Source: CAVRUH01 sp963822595
Lineage (GTDB): Bacteria; Chlamydiota; Chlamydiia; Chlamydiales; Waddliaceae
Length of the DNA: 64,000 bases
NCBI GenBank assembly: GCA_963822595.1
Contig: CAWGIG010000002.1
Coordinates: 124,001-188,000, forward strand
Direction of reading: 5' to 3'
In this document: positions 42,963-52,772 of the stretch, in pieces
How positions within the stretch are numbered: position 1 is the stretch's first letter
How the letters are laid out: the number at the start of each line of letters is the position of its first letter
Notes under the pieces: model-generated
Told to the model about the DNA's origin: nothing
Seen by the model: only the letters and a program-made list of their open reading frames with translations
Database searches by the model: none
Made by a program: the position numbers and the translations under genes

Positions 42963-43808
42963 TTATAAAATCGCGCAGGAATTTTGTTTTCTCAGCGGCG
43001 CCGGGGGTTCGACAGGTTTCTCATCCTCGAAAGGTTTACTGCCGGGTTGATCAACAAATGTCCAAACCTCGATATGGCGGTTTTTCAAGAAGTCGTCATA
43101 GGGATAGTATGTATACCCTCTATCGCCCCATTTATCTCCCCATGAATTTTGGATAATGAGTTTCTTTTTATCGTCATCATAACCTACTATGGCGACGCAG
43201 TGATTTCCTTGGTATTGTTGGTCCGGCCTTTCTTGCTTCCAAAAATTCATTCCGAAATTGTAGACTTTGAAGGTGATGACTGCTCCCGCCTTTCTTTGAT
43301 CGATGCCTTTTTTTAAAGCATCGAGGGTCCATACTTGAGCAGCAACACCCATTTGGTGTTCTTTAGCTTCTTGAAAAGCTTTTTCGGGGATATCTTCTTT
43401 TGTTTTAAAACGGGGATCTTCATAAGGGACAATTTTTTCTCTAACGACACCGATGGTTTCAATAATTCTTACCGCGTCGTGAATGAACATTCCCTCGGTT
43501 TCAGGATTTTCTCTAAGGAGGTAAGTAAAACGCGGGGCGAGATTTTCGTTGAGTTTGCTTGTGTCTTGGATTTCGAGTTGCTGGGCGACAACATTTACTG
43601 CGAAGGCGACGCAGGCACCGTCGTACTTTTGATCTCTAACGGGCACTTTGCTCCCGTAAAGGGCGCGCAGGTCGATTTTTTTGGGAAGATCTTCCATACA
43701 CACACCGGCGTAGACGCTATCGGCAGTATGGTTATTGTGGCGGTAGGTGGGTGAGAATCTTGACTCAAGGGCACCTAATGCGTAGGAAATGATAGGGATT
43801 GGCTCCAT
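42963..43808 (-). CDS. Papain-like (C1A) cysteine protease with C-terminal CaaX box
   Basis: The start is ATG 43808, preceded by AAGGAGG at ideal distance; an earlier ATG at 43841 lacks it. The 281-residue product lacks a long inhibitory pro-domain. KIDLRALYGSKVPVRDQKYDGACVAFA carries the oxyanion Gln60 and nucleophile Cys66; His203 lies in NHCVAIVGY and Asn221 in QNSWGDKWG. The active site is therefore complete. After the catalytic domain a Pro/Glu-rich linker leads to the last residues RKQNSCAIL. C-A-I-L is a textbook CaaX prenylation box (Leu favours geranylgeranyl), a lipid tag found in eukaryotes and in a few injected bacterial effectors. There is no signal peptide. Confidence 0.82.
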   Translation of the reverse strand: MEPIPIISYALGALESRFSPTYRHNNHTADSVYAGVCMEDLPKKIDLRALYGSKVPVRDQKYDGACVAFAVNVVAQQLEIQDTSKLNENLAPRFTYLLRENPETEGMFIHDAVRIIETIGVVREKIVPYEDPRFKTKEDIPEKAFQEAKEHQMGVAAQVWTLDALKKGIDQRKAGAVITFKVYNFGMNFWKQERPDQQYQGNHCVAIVGYDDDKKKLIIQNSWGDKWGDRGYTYYPYDDFLKNRHIEVWTFVDQPGSKPFEDEKPVEPPAPLRKQNSCAIL

Positions 43809-43906
43809 AGATTGCCTCCTTAATTTATTTTTGCAAGGCAAACTCCTTTTTAAGCAAAATTAAAATTTTAATTCAACACATAATTGAATAGGAATATTAC
43901 AATAGT

Positions 43907-44001
43907 CTTTGATACAAACTATTAAACGCGTGGGCGCGGAGACACAGAGACTCCGCGTCCCTGTGTCTCCGCGCCCACGCGTTTAATAGTTTGTATCAAA
44001 G
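43907..44001. repeat. Perfect inverted repeat, 41-bp arms
   Basis: 43907-43947 and 43961-44001 are exact reverse complements over 41 bases (CTTTGATACAAACTATTAAA...), with a 13-base loop. It lies between the divergent protease promoter region and the end of the efflux operon and may terminate the operon. The length and lack of any mismatch exceed a normal terminator. Confidence 0.9.
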
Positions 44002-44041
44002 GGGGAATGTAATTTGGCGACTTTTGAATGCTACATGAGCT

Positions 44042-45496
44042 TTACCAGCCGCCGCCTAGGGCTTTGTATAGATAGATGAGGGAGATTCCCGCTTGAACTT
44101 TTGCGTTGACGAGGGGTTGTTCGGCAAGAAGGAGAGCGTTTTTCGCGATTTTGAAGTCGACTTCGCTGATGGCGCCCGCATTGTATTGATTTTCGGCATG
44201 ATCATAAACTTTCTTTGAAAAATCGTAGGAAAGGGAGGTATCCTTATAAATTTTGGTTGCGTTCAAGAACCCAATAAGGGCGTTTTCGGTTTCTTCGAAA
44301 GCGAGTAACACGACTCTTTGATAATTGATGAAGGCCTCTCTTCTCAGGGATTCATGAAGGAGGATGTTTTCTCTAATACGACCTCCATTCAAGATAGGGG
44401 TGAGGAGGTCGATTTCGTAGGACCAGATGTTTCCTTTCAATAGAGTTTCCATAATTCTGATCCGTTCGAAGCCATCGTAGGCAATGAGGTTGACTTTAGG
44501 AAAGAAATCCGCATAGGCGACGCCAAGATCGGCGGTATTTTGGGCAAGAGTCCTTTCTGCTTGGCGGATATCCGGTCTTCTTTTCAGGAGTTCTGAAGGG
44601 AGTATTTCAGGAAGCGTATCCGGGATGACAAGATCTGTCGCAGAAATTTCTAAGCATTCTAAAAGAGCTTCAGGATTTTGTCCTAAGAGTACAGAAAGTC
44701 GGAATATTTCTGCATAGAGGCTTGTTTTAATCGGAGGAAGGGATATTTCGAGATTCTTCACGTTTTGTTGTTGGGTTTGTAACATTTCCTCAGTATCGAT
44801 ACCGGCATTGTATCTATTCTCGGTGAGATTGAGTTGGTCTTTCAGGGTATTGATTTGATTTTCTACGATAGCGGATAGACGTTGGTTGGCTCGGACTAGA
44901 AAATAATTTCTGGCGAATTCGCTTAGAGCTGAGATAAGAATACCGTTTTTTACTTCGATTTGGACGCCGATAAATGCCGAGTCTGATTCTATTTGTCGTC
45001 GGATTCCGCCGAAAAGATCGACTTCCCAAGTGGCATTGAATTGAATGAGATCCGTTTTTTGATCGATTTGTAGAATTGTATTTGGGTTAAGTGAGCTAAA
45101 ACCGGAAGCACCCGCTTCAGTTAAAGCGGCGATGGCGGAGTAACTACCCGGTTTGGAATTGTTGTATTGAATTTCATTGTTAATTTGCGGGTAGAGTCGG
45201 GAGGTGCTTACGTTTCTTTGTTTGTAGGCTTGTAGAATTCTTTCTGCAGCAATTTGAACATCGAGGTTATCTGTGAAGATTTTTTCCATAAACGAATTGA
45301 GTAATGGGTCGTTGAAATGTTCCCACCAGCAGACTAAGGAGTGATCCGGATCCACAGGTAGTGTGGATTCAAGAAGTTGCGGACTGATCCAATCTTCGGG
45401 TATGTCGAGAACCGGCACACAGTGGTCGGGGCCAAAACGACAGCTTGTTAACACGGTTGTGAGGACTAGCAGGGCATAAGATGATTTTAATCGCAT
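44042..45496 (-). CDS. Outer-membrane efflux lipoprotein (NodT/TolC family)
   Basis: The 484-residue product has a lipoprotein signal (VLTTVLTSC, Cys19), then two OEP repeats forming the TolC-like barrel and periplasmic tunnel. Characteristic stretches are DPLLNSFMEKIFTDNLDVQIAAERILQA, ...SELLKRRPDIRQAERTLAQNTADLGVAYADFFPKVNLI and the matching first-repeat segments. It is the last gene of a five-gene export operon and follows the second permease with a 3-bp gap. It is expected to form the outer-membrane channel of that pump; the exported substrate (drug, lipid or virulence product) is not told by sequence. A 41-bp perfect hairpin lies 41 bp past its stop. Confidence 0.9.
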   Translation of the reverse strand: MRLKSSYALLVLTTVLTSCRFGPDHCVPVLDIPEDWISPQLLESTLPVDPDHSLVCWWEHFNDPLLNSFMEKIFTDNLDVQIAAERILQAYKQRNVSTSRLYPQINNEIQYNNSKPGSYSAIAALTEAGASGFSSLNPNTILQIDQKTDLIQFNATWEVDLFGGIRRQIESDSAFIGVQIEVKNGILISALSEFARNYFLVRANQRLSAIVENQINTLKDQLNLTENRYNAGIDTEEMLQTQQQNVKNLEISLPPIKTSLYAEIFRLSVLLGQNPEALLECLEISATDLVIPDTLPEILPSELLKRRPDIRQAERTLAQNTADLGVAYADFFPKVNLIAYDGFERIRIMETLLKGNIWSYEIDLLTPILNGGRIRENILLHESLRREAFINYQRVVLLAFEETENALIGFLNATKIYKDTSLSYDFSKKVYDHAENQYNAGAISEVDFKIAKNALLLAEQPLVNAKVQAGISLIYLYKALGGGW

Positions 45497-45499
45497 AAT

Positions 45500-46609
45500 T
45501 TACCTAGTTTGTTTTCTAAAATACATCATTGAAATTGATAAGGTCGTCATGGCTATGAGTACCATAGGACCTATATTTCTCCAAATCTCATCGGCAGGCA
45601 TCGCTTTAAAGCAAACGCCGCGAATGATAATAAGAAAATATTTCAGTGGATTTATAGTTGTGACCCATTGCATCCAAACGGGCATGGAATCGATGGGAGT
45701 TGCAAAACCCGATAGGGATACGGCTGGTGTAATGAACATAAAGACCCCAAGAAGCGCTTGCTGTTGTGTTTTTGTGATACAAGAGATGATGATGCCGATT
45801 CCTTCAATAGCGAGGATAAACAGGAACATAGCGAGGAAGAGATAGAACAGGTTTCCTTCTATGGGCAGGCCTAAGGTGATCACACCGAGACCGAGCATGA
45901 GTGCAGCTTGTGTGTATCCTACAATGAAAGGGGGGATAATTTTCCCTAGAATGATTTCAAGAGGAGTCATCGGTGAAACGAGTAGTTGTTCAAAAGTCCC
46001 CATTTCTTTTTCGCGCGCAATGCTAAGAGAGGTAAAACTTAGGCTGGCGATCATGGAAAGGGAACCAACGAGACCGGAGATAGTAAACCACGAATAAGTG
46101 AGGTTGTCGTTGTACCAATTTCTTTGAATGATCGTGGATCTTAAGGGAGGGCGATTAAAGGTGCGTGAGAGATCCGCGTTGTAATTTTCGGCAATCATTG
46201 TAATATACCCGGAAACGATCTGAGCGGAATTCGATTTTCTTCCGTCTAAGATCATTTGGATGTTCGCGATTTGTCCTGAGTTTACGTTTCTTGAGAACTG
46301 TTCATCGAATTGCATGACGAGGAGAACTTTTTGCATATCCATGACTTTGGCGATCTCTTCGTTGCTTTCTAAATAGATGATTTTTTTGAAGATAGGGGAG
46401 CCTTTAAGGCGCTGTATGAGTTCGAAGGAAGCTTGACCGCTATCGTGGTTGAGGATGCCTAGGGAAACGTTATTGACATCCAAGGTCGCAGCAAAAGTAA
46501 AAACAAAAAACTGCATGAGGGGGGGCACGAACAGTGTAACGCGTGTGCGTTTATCTTGCCATATAGAGATAAATTCTTTGACCATGAGGGCTAAAATTCT
46601 TCGAAACAT
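45500..46609 (-). CDS. ABC-2 type permease (YbhR/YhhJ-like)
   Basis: The 369-residue integral membrane protein has an N-terminal anchor at about 25-45. A large periplasmic loop contains ILNHDSGQASFELIQRL and IQMILDGRKSNSAQIVSGYI. Five C-terminal spans follow from about residue 175, with the family signature EKEMGTFEQLLVSPMTPLEIILGKIIP just after span 2. With the other permease it forms the membrane heterodimer of a MacAB-independent, Ybh-type exporter. Start and stop abut the neighbours (0 and 3 bp), so translation is tightly coupled. Confidence 0.9.
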   Translation of the reverse strand: MFRRILALMVKEFISIWQDKRTRVTLFVPPLMQFFVFTFAATLDVNNVSLGILNHDSGQASFELIQRLKGSPIFKKIIYLESNEEIAKVMDMQKVLLVMQFDEQFSRNVNSGQIANIQMILDGRKSNSAQIVSGYITMIAENYNADLSRTFNRPPLRSTIIQRNWYNDNLTYSWFTISGLVGSLSMIASLSFTSLSIAREKEMGTFEQLLVSPMTPLEIILGKIIPPFIVGYTQAALMLGLGVITLGLPIEGNLFYLFLAMFLFILAIEGIGIIISCITKTQQQALLGVFMFITPAVSLSGFATPIDSMPVWMQWVTTINPLKYFLIIIRGVCFKAMPADEIWRNIGPMVLIAMTTLSISMMYFRKQTR

Positions 46610-47743
46610 TTAGTCTAGCCTCTTTACGCTGGATTTAAAAGATATTCTGAAAAAGAAAAATCCAAAGAGGAGAATGACCATAATATTTGGGATCAAGAGT
46701 GGCCAGACATCCCCGACAAGATAGAGAGTTTTTAAATTTTCCACGAAATACCGCGCGGGAAGGAAAACAGTGATTGCTCGCAAGTAGAATGGCATATTTT
46801 CTATATCGAAGATGAAGCCTGAAAGAATGAATGAGGGAAGATAAGAGGTTAAAATGGCAATCTGAGAAGCTGCGAATTGAGTTTTTGCGATAGTTGAAAT
46901 TAAAAGCCCCGCGCTTAAAGCATAGAGAAGATAGGCAACGGAACTCGTAGCCATTCCAAGAAAACTACCTCGGAATGGAACGCCATAAATATAGTATCCT
47001 ACCAGAAAACAGAGAGTCACAGAACCTACGCCTAAAAAGAAATAAGCCATGAGTTTACTGAAAAGGATTTCAAGAATCGTGATAGGTGTTGTCATTAAGG
47101 CTTCCATTGTTCCTCTTTCCCATTCTCTGGAGATGACCAGGGCAGTCAGCATTGTTCCCGTGATTGTCATGATGACGACAATCGATCCAGGAAGGAGGAA
47201 AAATCGACTTTTTAGATCTTCATTATACCATACCCTTGGGAGAATTTTGATGACAGAGGGGTCTTTCTTTCCCATGGACTCCAACTTCCCTCGCTCCCAA
47301 TTTACCCAAGCCGTTGAAACATAATTGATAACAAAATTAGCTGTATTCGGTTCACTCCCATCTGCAATTACTTGTATCGGAGCTATTTCGCTGGGATTTA
47401 AATAATACTCTGTAAAATACGAAGGGACAATGACGATTCCTTTGACTTTTCCACGCGCAATAAGATCTAACGGAACATGTCTATCGTTATAAACGGTAAT
47501 TTCCATAAATCTTGAATAACTCAGCGCATCTGAAAAACTTCTTGCTAAGGTGCTAGAGTCTTCTAGAACGAGTGCAATTTTAAGGTGATTAATATCTAAA
47601 GATACTCCGGAACCATAGATGATCAAAAACATAAGCGGAATAACAAATGCAGTCATAATGCTGCTCGGATCACGAAAAATTTGGATGACTTCTTTAGTTA
47701 TCAGGGCTTTTATCCGAATGAAACTGGGCCTTTTTATAAGCAT
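46610..47743 (-). CDS. ABC-2 type permease (YbhS-like)
   Basis: I place the start at ATG 47743, one base after the ATPase stop and preceded by GAGGGGA. An in-frame ATG 13 codons upstream would overlap the ATPase. The 377-residue product has the same topology as its partner: an N-terminal span, a large loop with VIADGSEPNTANFVINYV, then C-terminal spans with EWERGTMEALMTTPITILEILFSKL. The two permeases are paralogues. They are typical of HlyD-ATPase-permease-permease exporters such as E. coli YbhGFSR. Confidence 0.9.
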   Translation of the reverse strand: MLIKRPSFIRIKALITKEVIQIFRDPSSIMTAFVIPLMFLIIYGSGVSLDINHLKIALVLEDSSTLARSFSDALSYSRFMEITVYNDRHVPLDLIARGKVKGIVIVPSYFTEYYLNPSEIAPIQVIADGSEPNTANFVINYVSTAWVNWERGKLESMGKKDPSVIKILPRVWYNEDLKSRFFLLPGSIVVIMTITGTMLTALVISREWERGTMEALMTTPITILEILFSKLMAYFFLGVGSVTLCFLVGYYIYGVPFRGSFLGMATSSVAYLLYALSAGLLISTIAKTQFAASQIAILTSYLPSFILSGFIFDIENMPFYLRAITVFLPARYFVENLKTLYLVGDVWPLLIPNIMVILLFGFFFFRISFKSSVKRLD

Positions 47744-47744
47744 G

Positions 47745-49451
47745 TCAATTTCCCCTCTCGCACAGATATAAAAAGGCGTCATTTAGTGTCGGGATCACAC
47801 CCTCCTTCACGGGAACTTGGCTCTTTATATTATCCGGAGTATCAATAATCCTTAATGTTCCTTGATGGATAAAGGCAATGCGATCGCAAAATTCGGCTTC
47901 GTCCATAAAGTGTGTTGACACTAGGATGGTGATACCTCTTTGGGTAAGCGCATTCATTTGTGTCCAAAATTCACGCCTCGTGATCGGATCGACTCCGGAT
48001 GTGGGTTCATCTAGAAAAAGAATTGGCGGTTCATGCATAAGCGCGCAGGCAAGGGCAAGTCTTTGCTTAAACCCTAGGGGAAGTTCGGAAGATAGAGTCG
48101 TTTGAAAAGATTGCATGCCAAAGACATGGATCATTTCCTGGACAATCGTGTTTTCTTTTTCTTTGGGGACCGGATAGATTCCCGAGAAAAAATTCAGGTT
48201 TTGAAGGACCGTTAAATCCTTGTATAGTGAAAACTTTTGAGCCATGTAGCCGATAAGGCTTCTTGCAGAGCTGGGGGATTTTTCTAAGGATATGCCTCCA
48301 ACAGTAGCAGAACCTGACGTTGGAGTTGTAAGTCCGCAAAGCATCTTAAACGTCGTGGATTTACCCGCGCCGTTTGGTCCTAAAAGTCCAAAGATTTCTC
48401 CTGTTTTGATCGAAAAAGAAATATCATTCACTGCTTTAAAAGTTCCAAAAACTTTAGTTAAGTTTTTGGCTTCGATAACTATGGAATGGGATTGGACTTT
48501 AGGTTTATTATACTCCAAAACGATGGGAGTGACGGTCTGCAAGCCATATAGGGCATCGATGAAGGCATCTTCGAAACGTGGAGGAACAGTAACCAGACGC
48601 GCCTTTTCACCGGCTCCTAATTTGATTAAATCCAAAGATTCATTATCTTTGCTTTTGAAGACAATACGTACAAAATCTCCCTGAATCGTGGCGTCCATAA
48701 CATTCTTTTCTTTGACGACTTCATTTAATACGGATCTCTTTCCGCCGTTGATTTGTTGAATCTGAAAAGTTCGGCCGCGAAGTCTATCTGTGAATTCTTG
48801 GGGGACACCTTTATAAATGAGCTTCCCTTCGTTGAAAAGTAAAACATAGTCACATTTTTCAGCTTCATCTAAATAGGAAGTGGACCATAAAACAGTTGAA
48901 TTACCATGCCTTAGCTCTTCGATCATTTTCCATAAATCTTCGCGTGAAAGAGGGTCAACGCCAACAGTGGGTTCATCGAGCAGTAGAATTTTCGGTTTTG
49001 TAAATAGAGTACATATCAATCCCAGTTTTTGTTTCATTCCTCCCGAAAGATTTCCGGCAAGTCTTTCTTTAAATGGCTTTAATCCAGCAAAAGTTAGGAG
49101 TCGGTCAAAAATGTGGGTTTTATCTTTAACACCATGAAGGTCGCTATAAAGATTTAAATTTTGCATGACCGATAGATCTTCATATAATCCAAATTGCTGC
49201 GGCATATAACCAATGATTTTATGAATCTCAAGGGAATCTTTAACAGTATCCAGGCCAAGAAGGGTGCAGGTACCTTTGGTGGGAAGCAAAAGTCCTGCAA
49301 GGCAGCGCATCAGCGTCGTTTTACCCGCCCCATCAGGTCCTATGAGACCGATGATTTTATTCGCTGGAATTTCTAAGGAAAGATTATCTATTGCGATACG
49401 CTTCCCTTGATCAAACGACTTGGTAAGCCCGTTGATGGATATTGCTGTCAT
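47745..49451 (-). CDS. Double-NBD ABC transporter ATPase (YbhF-like)
   Basis: The 568-residue product contains two complete nucleotide-binding domains in one chain. NBD1 has Walker A GPDGAGKTT about residue 38, signature LSGGMKQKL, and Walker B ILLLDEPTVGVDP. NBD2 has Walker A GPNGAGKST about residue 358, signature LPLGFKQRL and ILFLDEPTSGVDP. The signature of NBD2 is degenerate (LPLGF for LSGGQ), as often seen in such tandem ATPases. It energises the two permeases encoded directly downstream. It overlaps the HlyD-type gene by 4 bp (ATGA). Confidence 0.92.
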   Translation of the reverse strand: MTAISINGLTKSFDQGKRIAIDNLSLEIPANKIIGLIGPDGAGKTTLMRCLAGLLLPTKGTCTLLGLDTVKDSLEIHKIIGYMPQQFGLYEDLSVMQNLNLYSDLHGVKDKTHIFDRLLTFAGLKPFKERLAGNLSGGMKQKLGLICTLFTKPKILLLDEPTVGVDPLSREDLWKMIEELRHGNSTVLWSTSYLDEAEKCDYVLLFNEGKLIYKGVPQEFTDRLRGRTFQIQQINGGKRSVLNEVVKEKNVMDATIQGDFVRIVFKSKDNESLDLIKLGAGEKARLVTVPPRFEDAFIDALYGLQTVTPIVLEYNKPKVQSHSIVIEAKNLTKVFGTFKAVNDISFSIKTGEIFGLLGPNGAGKSTTFKMLCGLTTPTSGSATVGGISLEKSPSSARSLIGYMAQKFSLYKDLTVLQNLNFFSGIYPVPKEKENTIVQEMIHVFGMQSFQTTLSSELPLGFKQRLALACALMHEPPILFLDEPTSGVDPITRREFWTQMNALTQRGITILVSTHFMDEAEFCDRIAFIHQGTLRIIDTPDNIKSQVPVKEGVIPTLNDAFLYLCERGN

Positions 49452-50278
49452 TTTAATCTCAGCTTGACTGTCACCGGCATCCCTTGAAGAAGTCCCTCTG
49501 TCGGAGCCTCAATATAAATCCTTAACCTGTAAACGAGATCAGTTCTAAGATCTGTAGTTTCCACATTCTTAGGGGTGAATTCTGCTATGGAAGAAATGAA
49601 TCCGATCTTCCCTTTGTATACAGGACTTGTTTTCGTATCGGTATAGACATCAGCTTCCATACCGGGATAAATGTTCCCTAGATTGGGCTCGTTAACATAG
49701 GTTCTGATCCAAACAGGACTAGTGATCGTGACGACATATACAGGATCGCCAACAGTAAGGATGGTTCCTGGTTCTCTGACTCGAGTGAGGACCGTTCCGG
49801 TTTCGAGGCTGATAATTTTGGTGTCATCTAATTGAATTTGGGCGTAAGCGCGCGCAGCTTCAGCCTCACTTAAATTGGCAAGACTTGTATCGCGACTATA
49901 AAGGGCATCATCATATTCTTGTTGTGAAACAGATTTAGTCTCAATCAGTTTTTCTCGTCGTTTAAACAAAGTATTTGCATTTTTATACGTCGATATTAAG
50001 GAGTTTACTCTCTCTGCAGCTTGTTTCAGGGTCTCATTGTAAGGGGAAGGATCTAATTCGGCTAATAGATCGCCAGGTTTGACGACATCGCCCTCTTCGA
50101 AATACATTTTTTCGAGTTTGCCCATCACTCGGAAACCTAAGTTGACAATTCTAACATCGACATTTCCATACAGAGTGAGATAATCGTTATTTTTTTCTTC
50201 TTCGTAGCGGTAAAATGCAGCGATAATGGCGCAGATAACAAATGCTAAAATGATGAGTTGCACGCGTCTTCTTCTCAT
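49448..50278 (-). CDS. HlyD-family periplasmic adaptor (YbhG-like)
   Basis: I choose ATG 50278, which has AAAGGGAC before it and leads at once into the membrane anchor (RRRRVQLIILAFVICAIIAAF). The 276-residue product then shows the lipoyl-like half (YGNVDVRIVNLGFRVMGKLEKMYFEEGDVVKPGDLLAELD), a helical hairpin with RVNSLISTYKNAN...LIETKSVSQQEYDDAL, and the second lipoyl half (TKIISLETGTVLTRVREPGTILTVGDPVYVV). It bridges the inner-membrane ABC pump to the outer-membrane factor. It is the first gene of the operon. Confidence 0.9.
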   Translation of the reverse strand: MRRRRVQLIILAFVICAIIAAFYRYEEEKNNDYLTLYGNVDVRIVNLGFRVMGKLEKMYFEEGDVVKPGDLLAELDPSPYNETLKQAAERVNSLISTYKNANTLFKRREKLIETKSVSQQEYDDALYSRDTSLANLSEAEAARAYAQIQLDDTKIISLETGTVLTRVREPGTILTVGDPVYVVTITSPVWIRTYVNEPNLGNIYPGMEADVYTDTKTSPVYKGKIGFISSIAEFTPKNVETTDLRTDLVYRLRIYIEAPTEGLLQGMPVTVKLRLK

Positions 50279-50351
50279 TATTGTCCCTTTGTCAAATAAT
50301 TTTTCATTCTTGACTAGAGAGCAACATTCTGTCAATGGCAAAAAAAGGGGA

Positions 50352-52532
50352 CTACGAAACGAAAAATTTCGTCTTAACGAGAATTAAGGCTTTTTTGGGA
50401 TCCCACGATCTATAATCGCTATGTTCCATATCGATTAATTTCCAAACTCTACGCGTAGGTGTATTATTTCTTGCTTGGTACTTAAATGCTAAGTCGGCTA
50501 ATTCAATTCGGTGTTCCTTAGGTACCCTAGATCCTACAATGATATGGTACCAGTCGTGTACTGTTACACTAAAATGAGATACTTCTAATTTATCTGCATG
50601 AACAAAGTTCCTTACTCCAGGAATAATAAGAGCGGTGTCGTGTACGGAAGAATAGATATTTCGTTGAATGTCTTTTCCCGAAGATTCACCTAATACCCAA
50701 TTAGGCATAATGGCATCTTCACCAAAATAAACCTTAATAAAATTCTCAAACATTGTCGCAGTAGGAATCAGCATCTTTGTCACATTTCCAACTTTGTAGG
50801 GCATAATAAAAGGAACTTTGATTTCTTCCAATGACCTTAGCATAACCGACCATGAACCTCTGGGTGGGAGTGTGATAGTAAAAAAGGTGGATTCATCGGG
50901 GCTAGATTTTTCCATTTGCTTGATAAATTCTTGATAGTGTTTTTCAAGGTTTTTCAATCTTGGGGGAGTGTTAGAAGAAGAATACAAATCATTTTTTCCA
51001 CTCGTTGAAAATAACCGTTCCTTAAGAATTTCCTTACTAGAAGATACCCTATGCACCTCTATGTCTTCATTTTGTAATGAAAATGCTGTAAAGACCTCAT
51101 AGATGAGGGCTGTTGTTGCAAATTGCTGCACAGAAATCTTTCCTAGTTGTAATGCCCTCAAAGCAACGTGAGTGAAATGCGGTGAGTTGTTGGTTATCTG
51201 TCCGCTCAAAATATTTTCAATCACAGTGCCTTCGTTTAAAAGTCTAACAAAAGTATCTACATCTTCATCTTTCACAGAATCGCAAAGTTCACTGACTGTC
51301 TTCTCAGGCTGGGGGTGCATATCCCACTGCGTATCATTCATACTTAAATTATCCAAGAACCAAGGTTTTTGGTGATCTTCTTCTCCACGACGAAGATTAG
51401 ATACGACTGTTTCAAATGATAGCACCCTGCGATCCTCTTTCAATTCGGATTTCAAGATTTCTTTAAACTTTGACTGCACGGATTCTGATTGTTTCTCTAA
51501 ATAAGCTGCTATTTTTATAGATAAATCTGTTGTTCCGTGAAATGGATTGAGATATTCTAATTTGTAATAATTTAAGCCTTGACCTAACTTATAAATGAGG
51601 GGCGCTTTTTCAGATTCCTCCTGAACTTGTGATGCTTCTTGATATAACCTCTCTAGGTCCTCTTCAAGAGTTTGAATTTTTTCATAATAGGCTTTGATTT
51701 CTTCTTCGATAAGAGGTGTTTTTTCCCCTTTAAATTCGGTTACAAAGTAGGGGATATTGTTTTTAACTAAATGTTTTAAATTTTCTTCGGGTAAGTATTT
51801 AATCAGTTTTTTGCGGGATTTTTCATCCAAACCAAATAAATCGACAGTTTCAAGAAAACGGGCGCGTTCTGGTTTTTTGATAGCCAATTGAAATAATTCC
51901 TTTGGTAACCGCCAGAACATTTGTGGTTCAAAATACGATAATTCAACAAAAGCCTTGTACTTCCAGTGGCTTGTTGCAAAGAGAATTTCGGCAGTATCTT
52001 GATTCATTCTGCCGATATCCCCTTTGACAGATTTCCAGATTCTCTTTAACCTTTTGCTATCTGCGAGTTGAGCAACTCCAATAGTATATTCGTTTTTGAT
52101 AGAAATTTTGAGGAGTTCATCCTGATATCGAGTTGCAAGGGGATATCCTTTAAGGAGGTTATCTATCTTTTTTGCTACTTCGTCTCGATTTTCGTTTTGT
52201 TGTTTTGTTAAGTCAAAAAAGTCAATTTCAGCGACGGAGTGGTGGATTGAATAAAATCCGAATAGATTGGCGATGGCTATCCATGCTTTTTGGAGAAAGT
52301 TTCGATGATTCTTTCTTGTACTTTCGAGGATGGTGATTTTTTCTCGCACCTGATCCCATGTTGCAAGTAGTGTTGAGGGATCCTCAACTTGCATGAGTTG
52401 CTCCATTGCCCCTCGGGCCAGTGCGCCCACGGTTAATTCTTGTGCAGTTTTGACCTTTTCCGATGTGCCGCTGTAAGCACTTACATCAATCGTCTGCAGT
52501 ATATTCCAATAATCAATAATTTTTTTTGTCAT
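50352..52532 (-). CDS. Large protein of unknown function
   Basis: The 726-residue product is mostly alpha-helical with a long charged coiled-coil-like part (about 285-310, EEDLERLYQEASQVQEESEKA). I see no signal peptide, membrane span or catalytic motif. The C-terminal quarter (from about 560) is more globular, with SSVHDTALIIPGVRNFVHADKLEVSHFSVTVHDWYHIIVGS, a His/Trp-rich patch that might bind metal or ligand. The gene lies 73 bp upstream of the adaptor gene on the same strand but has no obvious role in export. It could be an injected effector; there is no direct evidence. Confidence 0.55.
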   Translation of the reverse strand: MTKKIIDYWNILQTIDVSAYSGTSEKVKTAQELTVGALARGAMEQLMQVEDPSTLLATWDQVREKITILESTRKNHRNFLQKAWIAIANLFGFYSIHHSVAEIDFFDLTKQQNENRDEVAKKIDNLLKGYPLATRYQDELLKISIKNEYTIGVAQLADSKRLKRIWKSVKGDIGRMNQDTAEILFATSHWKYKAFVELSYFEPQMFWRLPKELFQLAIKKPERARFLETVDLFGLDEKSRKKLIKYLPEENLKHLVKNNIPYFVTEFKGEKTPLIEEEIKAYYEKIQTLEEDLERLYQEASQVQEESEKAPLIYKLGQGLNYYKLEYLNPFHGTTDLSIKIAAYLEKQSESVQSKFKEILKSELKEDRRVLSFETVVSNLRRGEEDHQKPWFLDNLSMNDTQWDMHPQPEKTVSELCDSVKDEDVDTFVRLLNEGTVIENILSGQITNNSPHFTHVALRALQLGKISVQQFATTALIYEVFTAFSLQNEDIEVHRVSSSKEILKERLFSTSGKNDLYSSSNTPPRLKNLEKHYQEFIKQMEKSSPDESTFFTITLPPRGSWSVMLRSLEEIKVPFIMPYKVGNVTKMLIPTATMFENFIKVYFGEDAIMPNWVLGESSGKDIQRNIYSSVHDTALIIPGVRNFVHADKLEVSHFSVTVHDWYHIIVGSRVPKEHRIELADLAFKYQARNNTPTRRVWKLIDMEHSDYRSWDPKKALILVKTKFFVS

Positions 52533-52640
52533 GCTATTATTATAGCAATATATTATAAATTTTTTATTAACGTTATATTAAGATTTTGTAAAAAAAATTG
52601 TTGAATGAACGAAAAGCAGCCAATTGATTTTTTTTGATTT

Positions 52641-52679
52641 ATCTTCGCGTGTCCTTCGTATTCTTCGTTTCTTCGTGGC
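52641..52679. repeat. Single arm of the 42138 repeat family
   Basis: ATCTTCGCGTGTCCTTCGTATTCTTCG matches the right arm of the inverted repeat at 42138-42222, which ends in CTTCGTGAAC rather than CTTCGTGGCT. No opposite arm is seen here. It lies in the intergenic region 52533-52760, which otherwise shows only A+T-rich sequence. Confidence 0.65.
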
Positions 52680-52772
52680 TATTTTGAATTGGAGCAAGAA
52701 TAAACAGATTTTGTTTGTAAATTTTTTTATGTTCCGTGTATAACATATTTTTTACATAAAATGGGGGAGAGG

